Shown here in pieces: positions 42,196 through 51,532 of a stretch of DNA of 64,000 nucleotides. A program made the position numbers and the translations under genes. Source of the DNA: Frankia sp. AgB32 (GTDB taxonomy: Bacteria > Actinomycetota > Actinomycetes > Frankiales > Frankiaceae); contig NZ_JALKFX010000001.1 of the NCBI RefSeq assembly GCF_023243045.1, positions 159,507 to 223,506 on the forward strand. The letters are read 5' to 3'. The notes under the pieces were generated by a model. It did not search any database, had not been told where the DNA came from, and saw nothing but the letters and a program-made list of their open reading frames with translations. Positions within the stretch are counted from its first letter, which is position 1. Each line of letters begins with the position of its first letter.

Positions 42196-43290
42196 TCAGC
42201 CGGTCGGCGCGGTGGCCGGGCGGCTGGTGATCAGCCTCGGGTGGGTGAACGTCGCCCGGGCCGCCTCGCGCGGCCAGACCGTCCGCGACGCACCGTCCTG
42301 CCACTGCACGATCTGGATCTGATGGCCGACCTGCAACCCGGTGGCCTCGTCGAGGCGGAACCGGCCGAGCAGGGTGGTCGTGTCGATGCCACGGGCCGCG
42401 GCCAGCACCGAGGTGTCCTGCGCGCTGCCGCAGAAGCGGATCGCCCGGCCGAGGATGAGGCCGGTGACGTAGGCCCAGGCGGCCGTCTCGGTCGGCGGCA
42501 CGCCGTGCAGGTTGGTGAAGTCGGCGGTGAACGCCTGGGCGGTCGGGCCGGTCGCGGACGCCCGGGTGCTCTCCGGGATCCAGCTTCCCGGCGCCAGCAG
42601 CCGCTCGCGCAGGTCACCGAGGCTGGCGGTGGCCTGGGCACTGACCGCGGTGGAGAAGGCGGCGGCCCGCCACGGGCGGCGTAGCAGGATGTTCGCCGCG
42701 GCCAGCTCGTCCGCCGGCGCGGCGTGCACGATGAGGATGTCGCCGGGGGGCAGTCGGCTCGCGGCGAGCGTGGCCTTCCCGGCCGGGAACACGTGCGAGG
42801 CGACCTCGAACGCCTGCGTCGCGGCCGCCGCCCTGGTCACCGAGGTGATCTCCACGGCGGTGTCACCCGACGCGAGCAGCACGACCTTGCGGGCCCGCCG
42901 GTCGGCCGCCCGTACGGTCGACAGCACTCCTCGCGGCCACGTCGAGGTTGCCGCGGCGATGTTGACCACGTTCGGGAACGCCTGGCGAACGAAACGGGTC
43001 GACGGTGCCCCGGTGTTGAACACCACCCGGTTGGTCGCCGCACAGGCGGCCAGGGCGGCCCGGTGGCCGTACGGCCCGAGCAGGGCGTCCGGTTGGGCGG
43101 CCACGGCGGCGCGCATCGCGGCCGCCGGGTCGGGGTGCGCGTCGTAGGCGGTCAGGCTGACCTCGTCCCACGGGTGCGGGAGCTGCTCGTCGCGCGCCCA
43201 CAGGGTGACGCCGCGCAGGCCAGCCAGGCCTTGGGCGGAGTCCGGCCCCGTGAGCGGGGTGACCAGGGCGACGGTCAGCGGTGTCGTCAT
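42196..43290 (-). CDS. Periplasmic-binding-protein-like (Leu/Ile/Val type) protein without signal peptide
   Basis: The 364-residue protein begins MTTPLTVALVTPLTGPDSAQ, matching the first strand of type I branched-chain amino-acid binding proteins (Peripla_BP_6). Later segments AQPDALLGPYGHRAALAACA, VFNTGAPSTRFVRQAFPNVV and ETAAWAYVTGLILGRAIRFC fit the two-lobed fold. There is no signal peptide or lipobox, so it is likely cytoplasmic and could be a ligand-sensing protein rather than a transporter part. No permease genes are adjacent. It diverges from tatD. Confidence 0.75.
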   Translation of the reverse strand: MTTPLTVALVTPLTGPDSAQGLAGLRGVTLWARDEQLPHPWDEVSLTAYDAHPDPAAAMRAAVAAQPDALLGPYGHRAALAACAATNRVVFNTGAPSTRFVRQAFPNVVNIAAATSTWPRGVLSTVRAADRRARKVVLLASGDTAVEITSVTRAAAATQAFEVASHVFPAGKATLAASRLPPGDILIVHAAPADELAAANILLRRPWRAAAFSTAVSAQATASLGDLRERLLAPGSWIPESTRASATGPTAQAFTADFTNLHGVPPTETAAWAYVTGLILGRAIRFCGSAQDTSVLAAARGIDTTTLLGRFRLDEATGLQVGHQIQIVQWQDGASRTVWPREAARATFTHPRLITSRPATAPTG

Positions 43291-43422
43291 AGGAGGCCCT
43301 TGCAGTCGTTCACCTGGTTAGCGTCCCATGCCCGATATGCGAGATCTTCGGGATGTCCGAAGGTCGCCGTAGACTTCCGAGTCACCGAAGGACAGGTTGC
43401 GAGCGGAAGGACGGTCTGCGAG

Positions 43423-44247
43423 GTGGCGCGCAACTCCGGCCGCAGCGGTGATCCACCACCGTCGCCTGATCCCCTCTCCGTCGCCGTGGTCGACAGCCAC
43501 TGTCATCTGGATCTGATGGACACCGAGGTCGAGGCGGCGCTGGCCGCGGCGACCGCGGTCGGTGTCACCAGGGCGGTGACCGTCGGGGTCGATCTGCCGA
43601 CGAGCCGCTGGCAGGTCGAGGTCGCTGAGGCCCATCCCCAGCTCTACGCCGCCGTGGCCATCCACCCCAACGAGGCGGCGCGGGGCGTGAGTGAGGAGAC
43701 GTTCGCCGCTGTCACCGAGTTGGCCCGGCGGGACAAGGTCCGCGCCGTCGGCGAGACCGGCCTCGACTACTACCGCACCCCACCCGAACAGCATGCGGCG
43801 CAGCAGGAAAGCTTCCGCCGGCACATCGCGATCGCCAAGGAGACCGGGCGTGCGCTGATGATCCACGACCGGGAGGCGCACGAGGACACGCTGCGCATCC
43901 TCGTCGAGGAGGGTGCCCCCGAGAAGGTCATCTTCCATGCCTTCTCCGGTGACGCGGAGATGGCGAAGATCTGCGCCGACGCCGGCTACCTGATGTCCTT
44001 CGCCGGGAACGTCACGTTCAAGAACGCGACGAACCTGCGCGAGGCCGCCGCGGCCGCCCCGGCCGAGCTGCTGCTTGTCGAGACCGACGCGCCGTTCCTC
44101 ACCCCGGTGCCGTGGCGGGGGCGCCCCGGTGGTCCCTATCTGATCCCGCTGACCCTGCGGGTGCTCGCCGAGACCCGCGGCGTGGGCGTCGCCGAACTCG
44201 CGACGGCCATCGCCGCCAACGCGGAGCGGGTGTTCGGGCCCTGGTAG
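43423..44247 (+). CDS. tatD: TatD-family metal-dependent deoxyribonuclease
   Basis: The 274-residue protein (GTG start) has the TatD metal ligands: His-x-His in [12 protein letters not shown], Glu in [16 protein letters not shown], His in [14 protein letters not shown] and [12 protein letters not shown], and Asp in [19 protein letters not shown]. It is a TIM-barrel 3'-exonuclease/hydrolase. It lies directly upstream of rsmA, the normal actinobacterial order. A GGAAGG lies 12 nt before the GTG; the longer open frame starting at 42724 runs antisense to the neighbouring gene and is not coding. Confidence 0.92.
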   Translation: MARNSGRSGDPPPSPDPLSVAVVDSHCHLDLMDTEVEAALAAATAVGVTRAVTVGVDLPTSRWQVEVAEAHPQLYAAVAIHPNEAARGVSEETFAAVTELARRDKVRAVGETGLDYYRTPPEQHAAQQESFRRHIAIAKETGRALMIHDREAHEDTLRILVEEGAPEKVIFHAFSGDAEMAKICADAGYLMSFAGNVTFKNATNLREAAAAAPAELLLVETDAPFLTPVPWRGRPGGPYLIPLTLRVLAETRGVGVAELATAIAANAERVFGPW

Positions 44248-45176
44248 CCGCCGACGCGCTGCTCGCCCCGGCCGACCTGCGAGCACTGGCCGAGGCGCTC
44301 GACCTGCGCCCGACGAAGCGCCGCGGGCAGAACTTCCTGGTCGACGCGAACACCGTGCGCCGGCTCGTGCGGATCGCCCGCATCGGCCCGGACGACGCGG
44401 TGCTGGAGATCGGGCCCGGCCTCGGCTCGTTGACGTTGGGGCTGCTCGGCGCCGCCGCGTCCGTCGTCGCCGTCGAGATCGACCCGGTGCTCGCCGCGGC
44501 GCTGCCGGCGACCGCCGCCGCGCGGATGCCGCCCGAGGTGGCGGGGCGGCTGCGGGTCGTGACGGCCGATGGGCTGCAGGTCGGGCCGGGCGATCTGCCC
44601 CCGGAGCTCGCCGCGCCCACGGTGCTGGCCGCGAACCTGCCGTACAACGTCGCCGTGCCGCTGTTGCTGAACCTGCTGGAACGGTTCGATTCGCTGACCC
44701 GGGGCCTGGTGATGGTGCAGGCCGAGGTCGCCGACCGGCTGACCGCCAGCCCCGGCGGCCGCGTCTACGGCGCGCCGAGCGTGAAACTGGCCTGGTACGC
44801 GCATGCCCGGGGGGCCGGGGGAGTGCCCCGGCCGGTCTTCTGGCCGCAGCCGAACGTCGATTCGGGGCTCGTCGCCTTCACCCGCCGGGACGCGCCCCCG
44901 GCCCCGGCGCGGCTGCGCCGGTCCGTGTTCGCCGCCGTCGACGCCGCCTTTGCCCAGCGCCGCAAGACGCTGCGGGTCGCCCTGAAGCCATGGGCGGGCT
45001 CGTCGGCGGCAGTGGCGGAGCTGGCGGCGGCGGCCGACGTCGATCCCGGCGCCCGCGGCGAGACCCTCGACGTCGAGGCCTTCTGCCGCCTCGCGCTCGC
45101 CCGGGAGGCGGCCACCGGCCCCGAGGGCGACGCGGATCATGCCGCCGAGTCCACCGCCCCCCGCGTGCCCGACTAG
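44241..45176 (+). CDS. rsmA: 16S rRNA dimethyladenosine transferase RsmA (KsgA)
   Basis: The frame encodes Rsm[21 protein letters not shown] (substrate/N-terminal motif), [20 protein letters not shown] (SAM motif I), the catalytic [20 protein letters not shown] with [17 protein letters not shown] and [17 protein letters not shown]. It dimethylates A1518/A1519 of 16S rRNA. The start is a problem: no ATG, GTG or TTG occurs in frame between 44113 and the conserved region. I placed it at CTG 44241, which overlaps the tatD stop (ctggtag) and would give 311 residues. The only upstream alternative is GTG 44112, with an implausible 43-residue Arg-rich extension. Translation coupling to tatD is likely. 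Confidence 0.9.
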   Translation: MVAADALLAPADLRALAEALDLRPTKRRGQNFLVDANTVRRLVRIARIGPDDAVLEIGPGLGSLTLGLLGAAASVVAVEIDPVLAAALPATAAARMPPEVAGRLRVVTADGLQVGPGDLPPELAAPTVLAANLPYNVAVPLLLNLLERFDSLTRGLVMVQAEVADRLTASPGGRVYGAPSVKLAWYAHARGAGGVPRPVFWPQPNVDSGLVAFTRRDAPPAPARLRRSVFAAVDAAFAQRRKTLRVALKPWAGSSAAVAELAAAADVDPGARGETLDVEAFCRLALAREAATGPEGDADHAAESTAPRVPD

Positions 45177-45246
45177 CGCTTTCCACGAGGGCCTGCGGAC
45201 ACCCGGCCACCGGCGGCCGGCTGGCGTTGGCGCTGGGGCGTGTGGG

Positions 45247-46272
45247 TCAGCCGGTGGCGATGCCGACGGCGCGGCGGACGCCGGTGAGGACCGGCTGGGC
45301 GCGGTCGCGGGCCTGTTCGGCGCCGGTGGCGAGGATGGCGTCGAGCTCGCTGCCGGGGGCGACGAGGTCGGTGTAGCGCTCGCGCAGTGGAGAGAGCCAG
45401 TCGTTGATCGACTCGAACAGGGCGTTCTTGAGGTCGCCCCAGCCGGTGCCGCCCTGTTCCAGGCGGACGCGCATGTCCTTGACGGCCTCGGGCGAGGCGA
45501 AGTTCTCGTAGAGCGCGAACGCGGCGGAGGTGTCCGGGTTCTTCGGGGCCTCGACGGGGGTGCTGTCGCTCACGATGCCGCGCACGCTCTTCCGGAGCTG
45601 CTTCTCCGGGGCGAACAACGGAATGGTGTTGCGGTAGGACTTGCTCATCTTCCGGCCGTCCGTGCCCGGCAGGGTCTTCGCGGACGCGCCGGCCGGATAG
45701 ATGCCGGTCGGGACCTTGAGGGCGAAGGAGTCGCCGTAGAGGTGGTTGAACGTGCCGGCGATGTCGGCGGCGTATTCGACGTGCTGGGACTGGTCCAGGC
45801 CGACCGGGACGACGTCGGTGTTCATGATGAGAATGTCGACGGCCATCAGGACCGGGTAGTTGAACAGGCCCATGTTGATGCCGGCGTCCAGGTCGGTGAC
45901 GCCGGCCTCGGCGTTGCGGTCGCGGGCCGCCTTGTAGGCGTGCGCCCGGTTCATCAGGCCCTTGGCGGTGACGCAGGACAGCACCCAGGACAGCTCGAAG
46001 ATCTCGGGCACATCGGACTGGCGGTAGAAGACCGTCTTCGCCGGGTCCAGGCCGAGGGTGATCCAGGTGGCGGCCACCGACCTGGTGTAGGTCGCCAGCT
46101 CCGCGCGGTCCCGGATCGAGGTCAGGGCGTGGTAGTCGGCGATGAAGTAGATCGACTCGTACGTCGAGGTGAGCTCCAGCGACGGCCGGATCGCTCCGAT
46201 GTAGTTCCCGAGATGCGGCTCGCCCGTCGGCTTGATGCCGGTGAGCGAGACCTTCGGCTGTTGCGCTGCCAT
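45247..46272 (-). CDS. trpS: Tryptophanyl-tRNA synthetase
   Basis: The 341-residue class I synthetase starts MAAQQPKVSLTGIKPTGEPH. It has the HIGH-type motif PHLGNYIGAI, the tryptophan pocket region MAVDILIMNTDVVPVGLDQS and the KMSKS loop in TDGRKMSKSYRNTIPL. It charges tRNA-Trp. It follows prs with a 32-nt gap on the same strand and is probably cotranscribed. Divergence from typical TrpS (for example KPTGEPHLGNY in place of QPTG-x-x-H-L-G-N-Y) suggests the second actinobacterial TrpS type, some of which confer indolmycin resistance; that is inference. Confidence 0.93.
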   Translation of the reverse strand: MAAQQPKVSLTGIKPTGEPHLGNYIGAIRPSLELTSTYESIYFIADYHALTSIRDRAELATYTRSVAATWITLGLDPAKTVFYRQSDVPEIFELSWVLSCVTAKGLMNRAHAYKAARDRNAEAGVTDLDAGINMGLFNYPVLMAVDILIMNTDVVPVGLDQSQHVEYAADIAGTFNHLYGDSFALKVPTGIYPAGASAKTLPGTDGRKMSKSYRNTIPLFAPEKQLRKSVRGIVSDSTPVEAPKNPDTSAAFALYENFASPEAVKDMRVRLEQGGTGWGDLKNALFESINDWLSPLRERYTDLVAPGSELDAILATGAEQARDRAQPVLTGVRRAVGIATG

Positions 46273-46304
46273 GGCAGCGCAGTCTACGGACGCCGCCGGG
46301 TCAC

Positions 46305-47279
46305 TCAGGCGTCGCCGCCGAACAGGCCGGTCACCGAGCCGTCCTCGAACACCGCTCTGATCGCGGCGCCGAGCAGCGGGGCGATCGACAGCTCGGTGAT
46401 CTTGTCGATCCGCGCCTCGCTCGGCAGCGGCAGCGTGTTGGTGAGCACGACTTCGGAGATCTCGGAGTTCTTCAGCCGGTCGGCGGCCGGGCCGGACAGC
46501 ACACCGTGGGTCGCGGCGGCGATGACGTCGGTCGCGCCGTGCGCCTTGAGCGACTCGGCGGCCTTGGTGATGGTGCCGGCGGTGTCGATCATGTCGTCGA
46601 CGATGACGCAGGTCCGGCCGCGGACCTCCCCGACGACGTCGAACATCTTCACCTGGTTCGGGACGTCCGGGTCGCGGCGCTTGTGGATGATCGCCAGCGG
46701 GCAGCCCAGCCGGTCGGTCCACCGCTCGGCGACCCGCACCCGGCCCGAGTCCGGGGCCACGACGGTGACCTCCGAGGTGTCGAGCTTGTTCTCGAGGTAG
46801 TCGGCGAGCAGCGGCAGCGCGAACAGGTGGTCCACCGGGCCGTCGAAGAAGCCCTGGATCTGCGCGGTGTGCAGGTCGACGGACATCAGCCGGTGCGCAC
46901 CCGCGGTCTTGAACAGGTCGGCGACGAGGCGGGCGGAGATCGGCTCCCGGCCGCGGTGCTTCTTGTCCTGGCGGGCGTACGGGTAGAACGGCGCGACCAC
47001 CGTGATCCGCTTGGCGCTGGCCCGCTTCAGCGCGTCCACCATGATCAGCTGTTCCATCAGCCAGGTGTTCACCGGCGCCGAGTGGCACTGGAGCACGAAC
47101 GCGTCGCAGCCGCGGACCGACTCCGAGAACCGGACGAAGATCTCGCCGCTGGCGAACTCGTAGGCGTTCGTCGGCACCGGCTCGACGTCGAGCTCGGCCG
47201 CCACCTCCGCCGCCAGGCCGGGGTGGGAGCGTCCCGCGAACAGCATCAGGTTGCGCCGGTTCTCGGTCTGGTAGGTCAC
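46305..47279 (-). CDS. prs: Ribose-phosphate pyrophosphokinase
   Basis: The 324-residue protein starts at GTG 47279 with GAGGAGA upstream. It has the PRPP synthetase landmarks: LMLFAGRSHPGLAAEVA, FASGEIFVRFSESVRGCDAF, AKRITVVAPFYPYARQDKKH, the Mg/ATP motif LMSVDLHTAQIQGFF and the PRPP loop CVIVDDMIDTAGTITKAAES. It makes PRPP for nucleotide, His and Trp synthesis. It lies downstream of glmU on the same strand, the usual glmU-prs pair, but is separated from rplY by the proposed inversion. Confidence 0.96.
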   Translation of the reverse strand: MTYQTENRRNLMLFAGRSHPGLAAEVAAELDVEPVPTNAYEFASGEIFVRFSESVRGCDAFVLQCHSAPVNTWLMEQLIMVDALKRASAKRITVVAPFYPYARQDKKHRGREPISARLVADLFKTAGAHRLMSVDLHTAQIQGFFDGPVDHLFALPLLADYLENKLDTSEVTVVAPDSGRVRVAERWTDRLGCPLAIIHKRRDPDVPNQVKMFDVVGEVRGRTCVIVDDMIDTAGTITKAAESLKAHGATDVIAAATHGVLSGPAADRLKNSEISEVVLTNTLPLPSEARIDKITELSIAPLLGAAIRAVFEDGSVTGLFGGDA

Positions 47280-47562
47280 CGCGTTCTCCTCGGGCGTGAT
47301 GAATGATCGGGCTGGCCGGCCGCGGCGGGGCGGGTCGCGCCCCTGGCCGCGCGGCAGTGCCACGGCCAGAGCGCATTCGGGTCGTACCCGGGCGCGCGGC
47401 GGTCACCGCGGCTTGTTGCGATCGGTCGGCGTCGGCCGGACCGGTCCGGGACACCAGGGTCGCGCAGGGGCGGCACCGGGCGCTGCACCGGCTGGCCCCA
47501 GCGGGGGTCAGATCGGGTGCTGAGCATCCTCCCGCTGGTAGGAAGGGTGAAGACCGACGCCT

Positions 47563-49137
47563 CTACGTTCTGCTTCCCGCTCCCGGAACGCCAGCGATCC
47601 CGGCCTCGCCCACCCGGGTGTGCGTCAACTCACCTGCGTCAGCAGCGGATCCGGGCGGCTCGGGGACCATCGGAGTGGTGGGGGCGACCGGCCCGGCGGG
47701 GGAGGGCGCGGTGCCGGCGGCGGCCGCCGCGCGGGCTGCGGCGCTGCCGGGGCGGCGCCGCGCCACCCAGCCCTCGATCGTCCGCTGCTGTCCTTCACGG
47801 ATCGCCAGGGCACCCGGCGGCACGTCCTCCCGGATCACCGCACCGGCGCCGGTGTACGCGCCGTCGCCGACGACGACCGGCGCGACGAGCATCGTGTCGC
47901 TGCCGATGCGGACGTCCGATCCGATGATCGTGCGGTGCTTGGCGACGCCGTCGTAGTTCACGAAGACGGTGGTACAGCCGATGTTGCTGCGATCGCCGAC
48001 GACCGCGTCGCCGACGTAGGCCAGGTGCGGGACCTTCGTCTGCTCGCCGAGCACGGCGGCCTTGGTCTCGACGAACGAGCCGATCTTGCCCTCTCGGCCC
48101 AGTCGGGTACCCGGCCGCAGGTGGGTGTACGGGCCCACAGTGGCGCCGGCGCCGATCTCGGCCTGGTCGGCGGTGGTGCGCACCACGGTGGCCCCGGGGC
48201 CGACGACCGTGTCGGTGAGCGAGCAGTCCGGGCCGACCTCGGCGCCGCGGGCCAGATGGGTGCGTCCGTGCAGGGCGGTGTTCGGGGCGATCGTCGTGTC
48301 CGGTTCGAGCGTCACTTCGGCGTCGATCCAGGTGGTCTGCGGGTCGACGACGGTGGTGCCGGCGCGCATCGCCGCCTCGACGAGGCGGTCTCGCAGGGCC
48401 CGGCCGGCGGCGGCGAGCTGGACGCGGTCGTTGACCCCGGCAGCCTCGGCCGGGTCGGCGACGGCGCGGGCGGCGACCGGGCTGCCGTTGGCGACCAGCA
48501 GGCCGACGACGTCGGTCAGGTACTCCTCGCCCTGGGCGTTCTCCCTGGTCAGCCGGGCAAGCGAGGCTTGGAGTGGGCCGGCCTGGAAGGCGTAGACGCC
48601 GGTGTTGATCTCGCGGATGGCGGCGGTGGCCGCGTCGGCATCGCGCTGCTCGACGATCCCGCGTACCCGGCCGGCGTCGTCGCGGACGACCCGGCCGTAG
48701 CCGGTGGCGTCGGCGAGCACGGCGGTGAGGACGGTGGCGGCGGCGCCCGCGGCCAGGTGCTCGCCGGTGAGGCCGGTGAGGGTGTCGCCGGCGAGCAGCG
48801 GTGCGTCACCGGGCAGGACGACAACGGTGTCCTCCGGACCGAGGCCGTCGAGCGCGTGCAGGGCGACCCGGACGGCGTGGCCGGTGCCGAGCTGACGGTC
48901 CTGCACGGCGACGACGACGTCGGGGGCCCGCTCGTCGAGCATCGCGCCGACCTGCTCGCGGCCGTGCCCGACGACCACCGCCGTGCGGCCGGCGCCGAGG
49001 GCGGCGGTGGCGTGCAGCACGTGTTCGAGCAGGCTGCGACCGGCGATGCGGTGGAGAACCTTCGGCGTTGACGAGCGCATCCGCCGACCCTCGCCCGCGG
49101 CCAGGATGATGACGGCCGCCGGACGTGGTGATGTCAC
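47563..49137 (-). CDS. glmU: Bifunctional GlmU (GlcN-1-P acetyltransferase / GlcNAc-1-P uridyltransferase)
   Basis: The 524-residue protein starts at GTG 49137. The N-terminal uridyltransferase has [20 protein letters not shown] and [20 protein letters not shown]. The C-terminal left-handed beta-helix acetyltransferase has [13 protein letters not shown] hexapeptides, with [40 protein letters not shown] and [18 protein letters not shown] low-complexity Ala/Pro tail of about 60 residues follows, common in actinomycetes. It makes UDP-GlcNAc for peptidoglycan. A tRNA-Gln gene lies about 300 nt upstream on the same strand. Confidence 0.96.
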   Translation of the reverse strand: MTSPRPAAVIILAAGEGRRMRSSTPKVLHRIAGRSLLEHVLHATAALGAGRTAVVVGHGREQVGAMLDERAPDVVVAVQDRQLGTGHAVRVALHALDGLGPEDTVVVLPGDAPLLAGDTLTGLTGEHLAAGAAATVLTAVLADATGYGRVVRDDAGRVRGIVEQRDADAATAAIREINTGVYAFQAGPLQASLARLTRENAQGEEYLTDVVGLLVANGSPVAARAVADPAEAAGVNDRVQLAAAGRALRDRLVEAAMRAGTTVVDPQTTWIDAEVTLEPDTTIAPNTALHGRTHLARGAEVGPDCSLTDTVVGPGATVVRTTADQAEIGAGATVGPYTHLRPGTRLGREGKIGSFVETKAAVLGEQTKVPHLAYVGDAVVGDRSNIGCTTVFVNYDGVAKHRTIIGSDVRIGSDTMLVAPVVVGDGAYTGAGAVIREDVPPGALAIREGQQRTIEGWVARRRPGSAAARAAAAAGTAPSPAGPVAPTTPMVPEPPGSAADAGELTHTRVGEAGIAGVPGAGSRT

Positions 49138-49441
49138 GCGATCTCCCGACTCTTCGACTCGCACGAGGGTGGGGCGACGGGGACCACAGTACCGCGACGG
49201 CTCGATCGCTCCACGGAGGCAGCGCTGGTCGGCCGACTGCCGGCCCGGACCACTTCGGTAAACCACGATGGCCGGGAGCCGGGGCGATCGCCGCACCGGA
49301 GCGGGAGGCGGCGCCGCAGCCCGATGCCACCGCCGATGGCGCGGCGGGCGGTGACGAATCTCGATCCATCGTGCCGGAACTGGTCGGCGGCCCTTCCCTG
49401 CAATTCTTTGTGATGGTATTACTGGTAGTGCTCCGGTATTG
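49138..49441. other. Spacer between glmU and tRNA-Gln
   Basis: These 304 nt contain no supported gene. The part next to the tRNA (49390-49440) is AT-richer (aattctttgtgatggtattactggtagtg). On the minus strand this follows the tRNA 3' end and could combine termination of the tRNA with the glmU promoter. Confidence 0.4.
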
Positions 49442-49513
49442 CTCCGCCGCCACGACTCGAACGTGGACTAAGAGAACCAAAATCTCCTGTGCTGCCGATT
49501 ACACTACGGCGGA
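49442..49513 (-). tRNA. tRNA-Gln (anticodon TTG)
   Basis: The minus strand folds as a 72-nt cloverleaf. Acceptor TCCGCCG pairs with CGGCGGA. The D arm contains AGTGTAATCGGCAGCAC, and the anticodon stem GGAGA/TCTCT closes loop TTTTGGT with anticodon TTG. The T arm is CCACGTTCGAGTCGTGG. The discriminator is G and no CCA is encoded. It precedes glmU, a linkage seen in other actinomycetes. Confidence 0.95.
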
Positions 49514-49856
49514 CCGCGGGGAAAACATGGCAACTCTACCATCGTGGGGGCCGGCGGAAGATAAACCCGACCGGGTGCCACCGGCTCGCGGATGTGCGCT
49601 TCGTGATCCGATGTGGTACGCCGCGCGCTGCGCGCGCCGATCGGTGTCATCATGATTACTTTCCGTTGGTCTCTGGTTCTCGCTGATCGGGCTGGCGGCC
49701 CCCTCATGGCCCAGGTACAGGTCGTGGCCTGCGCGTCGGCGCGGCTGACCGTTTGCGTGGTGGACGCCGACAACGGGGACTGTTGTCACATCCGCCGGCT
49801 ACCGTGACGAGGGAGTGCCGGCGCAGTGGACCTGCCGCGATGGACGGGACGAGGCG
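49514..49856. other. Divergent region between tRNA-Gln and desaturase
   Basis: No gene is supported in these 343 nt. On the minus strand TAGAGT at 49538-49533, about 20 nt before the tRNA 5' end, is a plausible -10 box for tRNA-Gln; a matching -35 is not clear. Several frames are open for 60-90 codons on both strands but give no recognisable protein. The desaturase promoter should lie near 49750-49840. Confidence 0.4.
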
Positions 49857-50894
49857 ATGACCGCTACCGACACGGTGACCCCGGGCGACAATCGGGCGCC
49901 GGATGACGACCGTGGATCCACCGGTGGGCAGCCAGCCCGCCGAGCCGACCCCGCGAACCGCCGCGGTAACGCGACCAAGCCGCGCTCGATGGCGAAGGCC
50001 CGAGCCGAGCAGGTCATCCTCGTGGCGGTCATCGCGATCCCGCTGGTGGCCCTGGCCGCCGCGATCCCGGCGTTGTGGGGCCGCTGGATCGCCTGGCGGG
50101 ACGTGATCCTCGCCGTGATCTTCTACGGGATCAGTGGCCACGGGGTGACGGTCGGCTTCCACCGGTACTTCACCCACCGCGGCTTCCGGACCTCACGGCC
50201 GATGCGGATCGCGCTCGCCGTGGCCGGCAACATGGCGATCGAGGGCCCGGTGATCCGCTGGGTGGCCGACCATCGCCGCCACCACGCCTTCAGCGACGCC
50301 GAGGGCGACCCGCACTCCCCGTGGCGCTACGGCCCCGGCGCCTGGTCGATGACGAAGGGCCTCTACCACGCGCACATCGGCTGGCTGTTCGACGTCGAGC
50401 AGACCGACCAGCGCCGGTACGCCCCCGACCTGCTCGACGACCGGGACATCGTCCGGGTCAGCCGCTCGTTCGCGCTCTGCGCCTTCGTCAGCCTGGCCGC
50501 TCCGACCGTCATCGGCGGCCTGTGGGGCGGTTCGTTCGAGGCGGCCCTGCAGGCGTTCTTCTGGGCCGGCCTGGTCCGGGTCGCGCTGCTGCACCACGTG
50601 ACGTGGTCGGTGAACAGCATCTGCCACGTGCTGGGCTCCCGGCCCTACCGCAGTCGGGACCAGTCGACCAACGTGTGGCCGCTGGCGCTGCTGTCGATGG
50701 GCGAGTCCTGGCACAACCTCCACCACGCCGAACCCACCTCGGCGCGGCACGGTGTCCGTCCCTGGCAGATCGACACCAGCTTCTACCTGATCAAGATGAT
50801 GGAGGTCCTGCGCCTGGTGCGGGACGTCCGCTGGCCCGACCCGGCCCGCCTGGCCGCCAAGCGCGTCGAAGCCGAACCCGCCTCGGCGGCCTGA
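49857..50894 (+). CDS. Acyl-CoA/acyl-lipid delta-9-type fatty acid desaturase
   Basis: The 345-residue membrane protein carries the three histidine boxes: HRYFTHR (HXXXXH), HRRHH in RWVADHRRHHAFSDAEGDPH (HXXHH) and HNLHH in GESWHNLHHAEPTSARHG. Hydrophobic helices flank them (VILVAVIAIPLVALAAAIPA). It would insert a cis double bond in acyl chains using O2 and a ferredoxin or flavoprotein partner, which is not encoded nearby. The ATG at 49857 was chosen; an ATG-like start 14 codons earlier is open. The tail is Ala-rich. Confidence 0.93.
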   Translation: MTATDTVTPGDNRAPDDDRGSTGGQPARRADPANRRGNATKPRSMAKARAEQVILVAVIAIPLVALAAAIPALWGRWIAWRDVILAVIFYGISGHGVTVGFHRYFTHRGFRTSRPMRIALAVAGNMAIEGPVIRWVADHRRHHAFSDAEGDPHSPWRYGPGAWSMTKGLYHAHIGWLFDVEQTDQRRYAPDLLDDRDIVRVSRSFALCAFVSLAAPTVIGGLWGGSFEAALQAFFWAGLVRVALLHHVTWSVNSICHVLGSRPYRSRDQSTNVWPLALLSMGESWHNLHHAEPTSARHGVRPWQIDTSFYLIKMMEVLRLVRDVRWPDPARLAAKRVEAEPASAA

Positions 50895-51532
50895 CCCCAC
50901 CGATCGCATCCGCGGCGTAGGCGCCCGCCGCCTGACCGGCCGGCGGATCAGCCCCGTACGCCGCACGGCTACGGTCCGAGACCGACGCCGTCACGGATCC
51001 GGACCGACTGCGGGAGAGCGAGCGTTCCTGTCTCCTCTGTAGGGACAAAATGGACGCGGAACCCTACAGAAGAGACAGGAAGGCTGCTTCTCTTCGGGGA
51101 CTCCCTCCACTCGCTAACCGTCGGTGACATGGGCCGATTGCCTCGCCCGGCCGCTGGGAACGGTTCCGAGCCATGGAGCGGGAGAGCAAACGATCGGAAG
51201 GCGAGGAAGAGAATTCCTGCCAGGGGAACGAGTCTTTTCCGATAATCATCGGCCGCTCTGCGTGATCCCGCAGGCGGGAGACCTTTCCGGTTACCTTCCG
51301 CCGGGCGGCCTCGCCCGCGGCCTGCAATCACCCGCCGACTCCGCCCCGATCCGGGTGTCTCGGCAGAGCAGTCGCCTGCCCCGGCGCCGCGCCTGAAAAC
51401 GGGGGACGTGACGGATGGGGCCCGGCGTCCTCCGCGACGCGACGCCGTGCCGAGTGTCCGAAGGCATGGCGCTCTGCTCTGCATCGCCGTGTGTTGAGCA
51501 GCGCGCTGTGGCGTGCGGAGTGTCGTTGGGGC
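50895..51532. other. 638-nt gene-free region downstream of the desaturase
   Basis: Frames are open for up to 170 codons on the minus strand and 90 on the plus strand, but no translation resembles a known family or has a good ribosome site. The first part contains a strong 20-bp inverted repeat (separate entry). The composition (51170-51260) is lower in GC than the surroundings. It could be a non-coding RNA locus or the remains of a lost gene. Confidence 0.45.
51025..51081. repeat. 20-bp near-perfect inverted repeat
   Basis: Arm ttcctgtctcctctgtaggg (51025-51044) pairs with 51062-51081 at 19 of 20 positions around a 17-nt loop. It lies about 130 nt after the desaturase stop. As RNA it is a long, stable hairpin; as DNA it could be a binding site or the ends of a tiny non-autonomous element. 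The arms are less GC-rich than the neighbourhood, which sets it apart from ordinary terminators here. Confidence 0.75.

Noticed and set aside
50895..51532. c-di-AMP (ydaO-type) or cobalamin riboswitch
   Set aside because: Short pieces such as gggggacgtgacgg and ggtaaccgg look suggestive, but the conserved paired cores of these riboswitches could not be assembled and the following gene is on the other strand.
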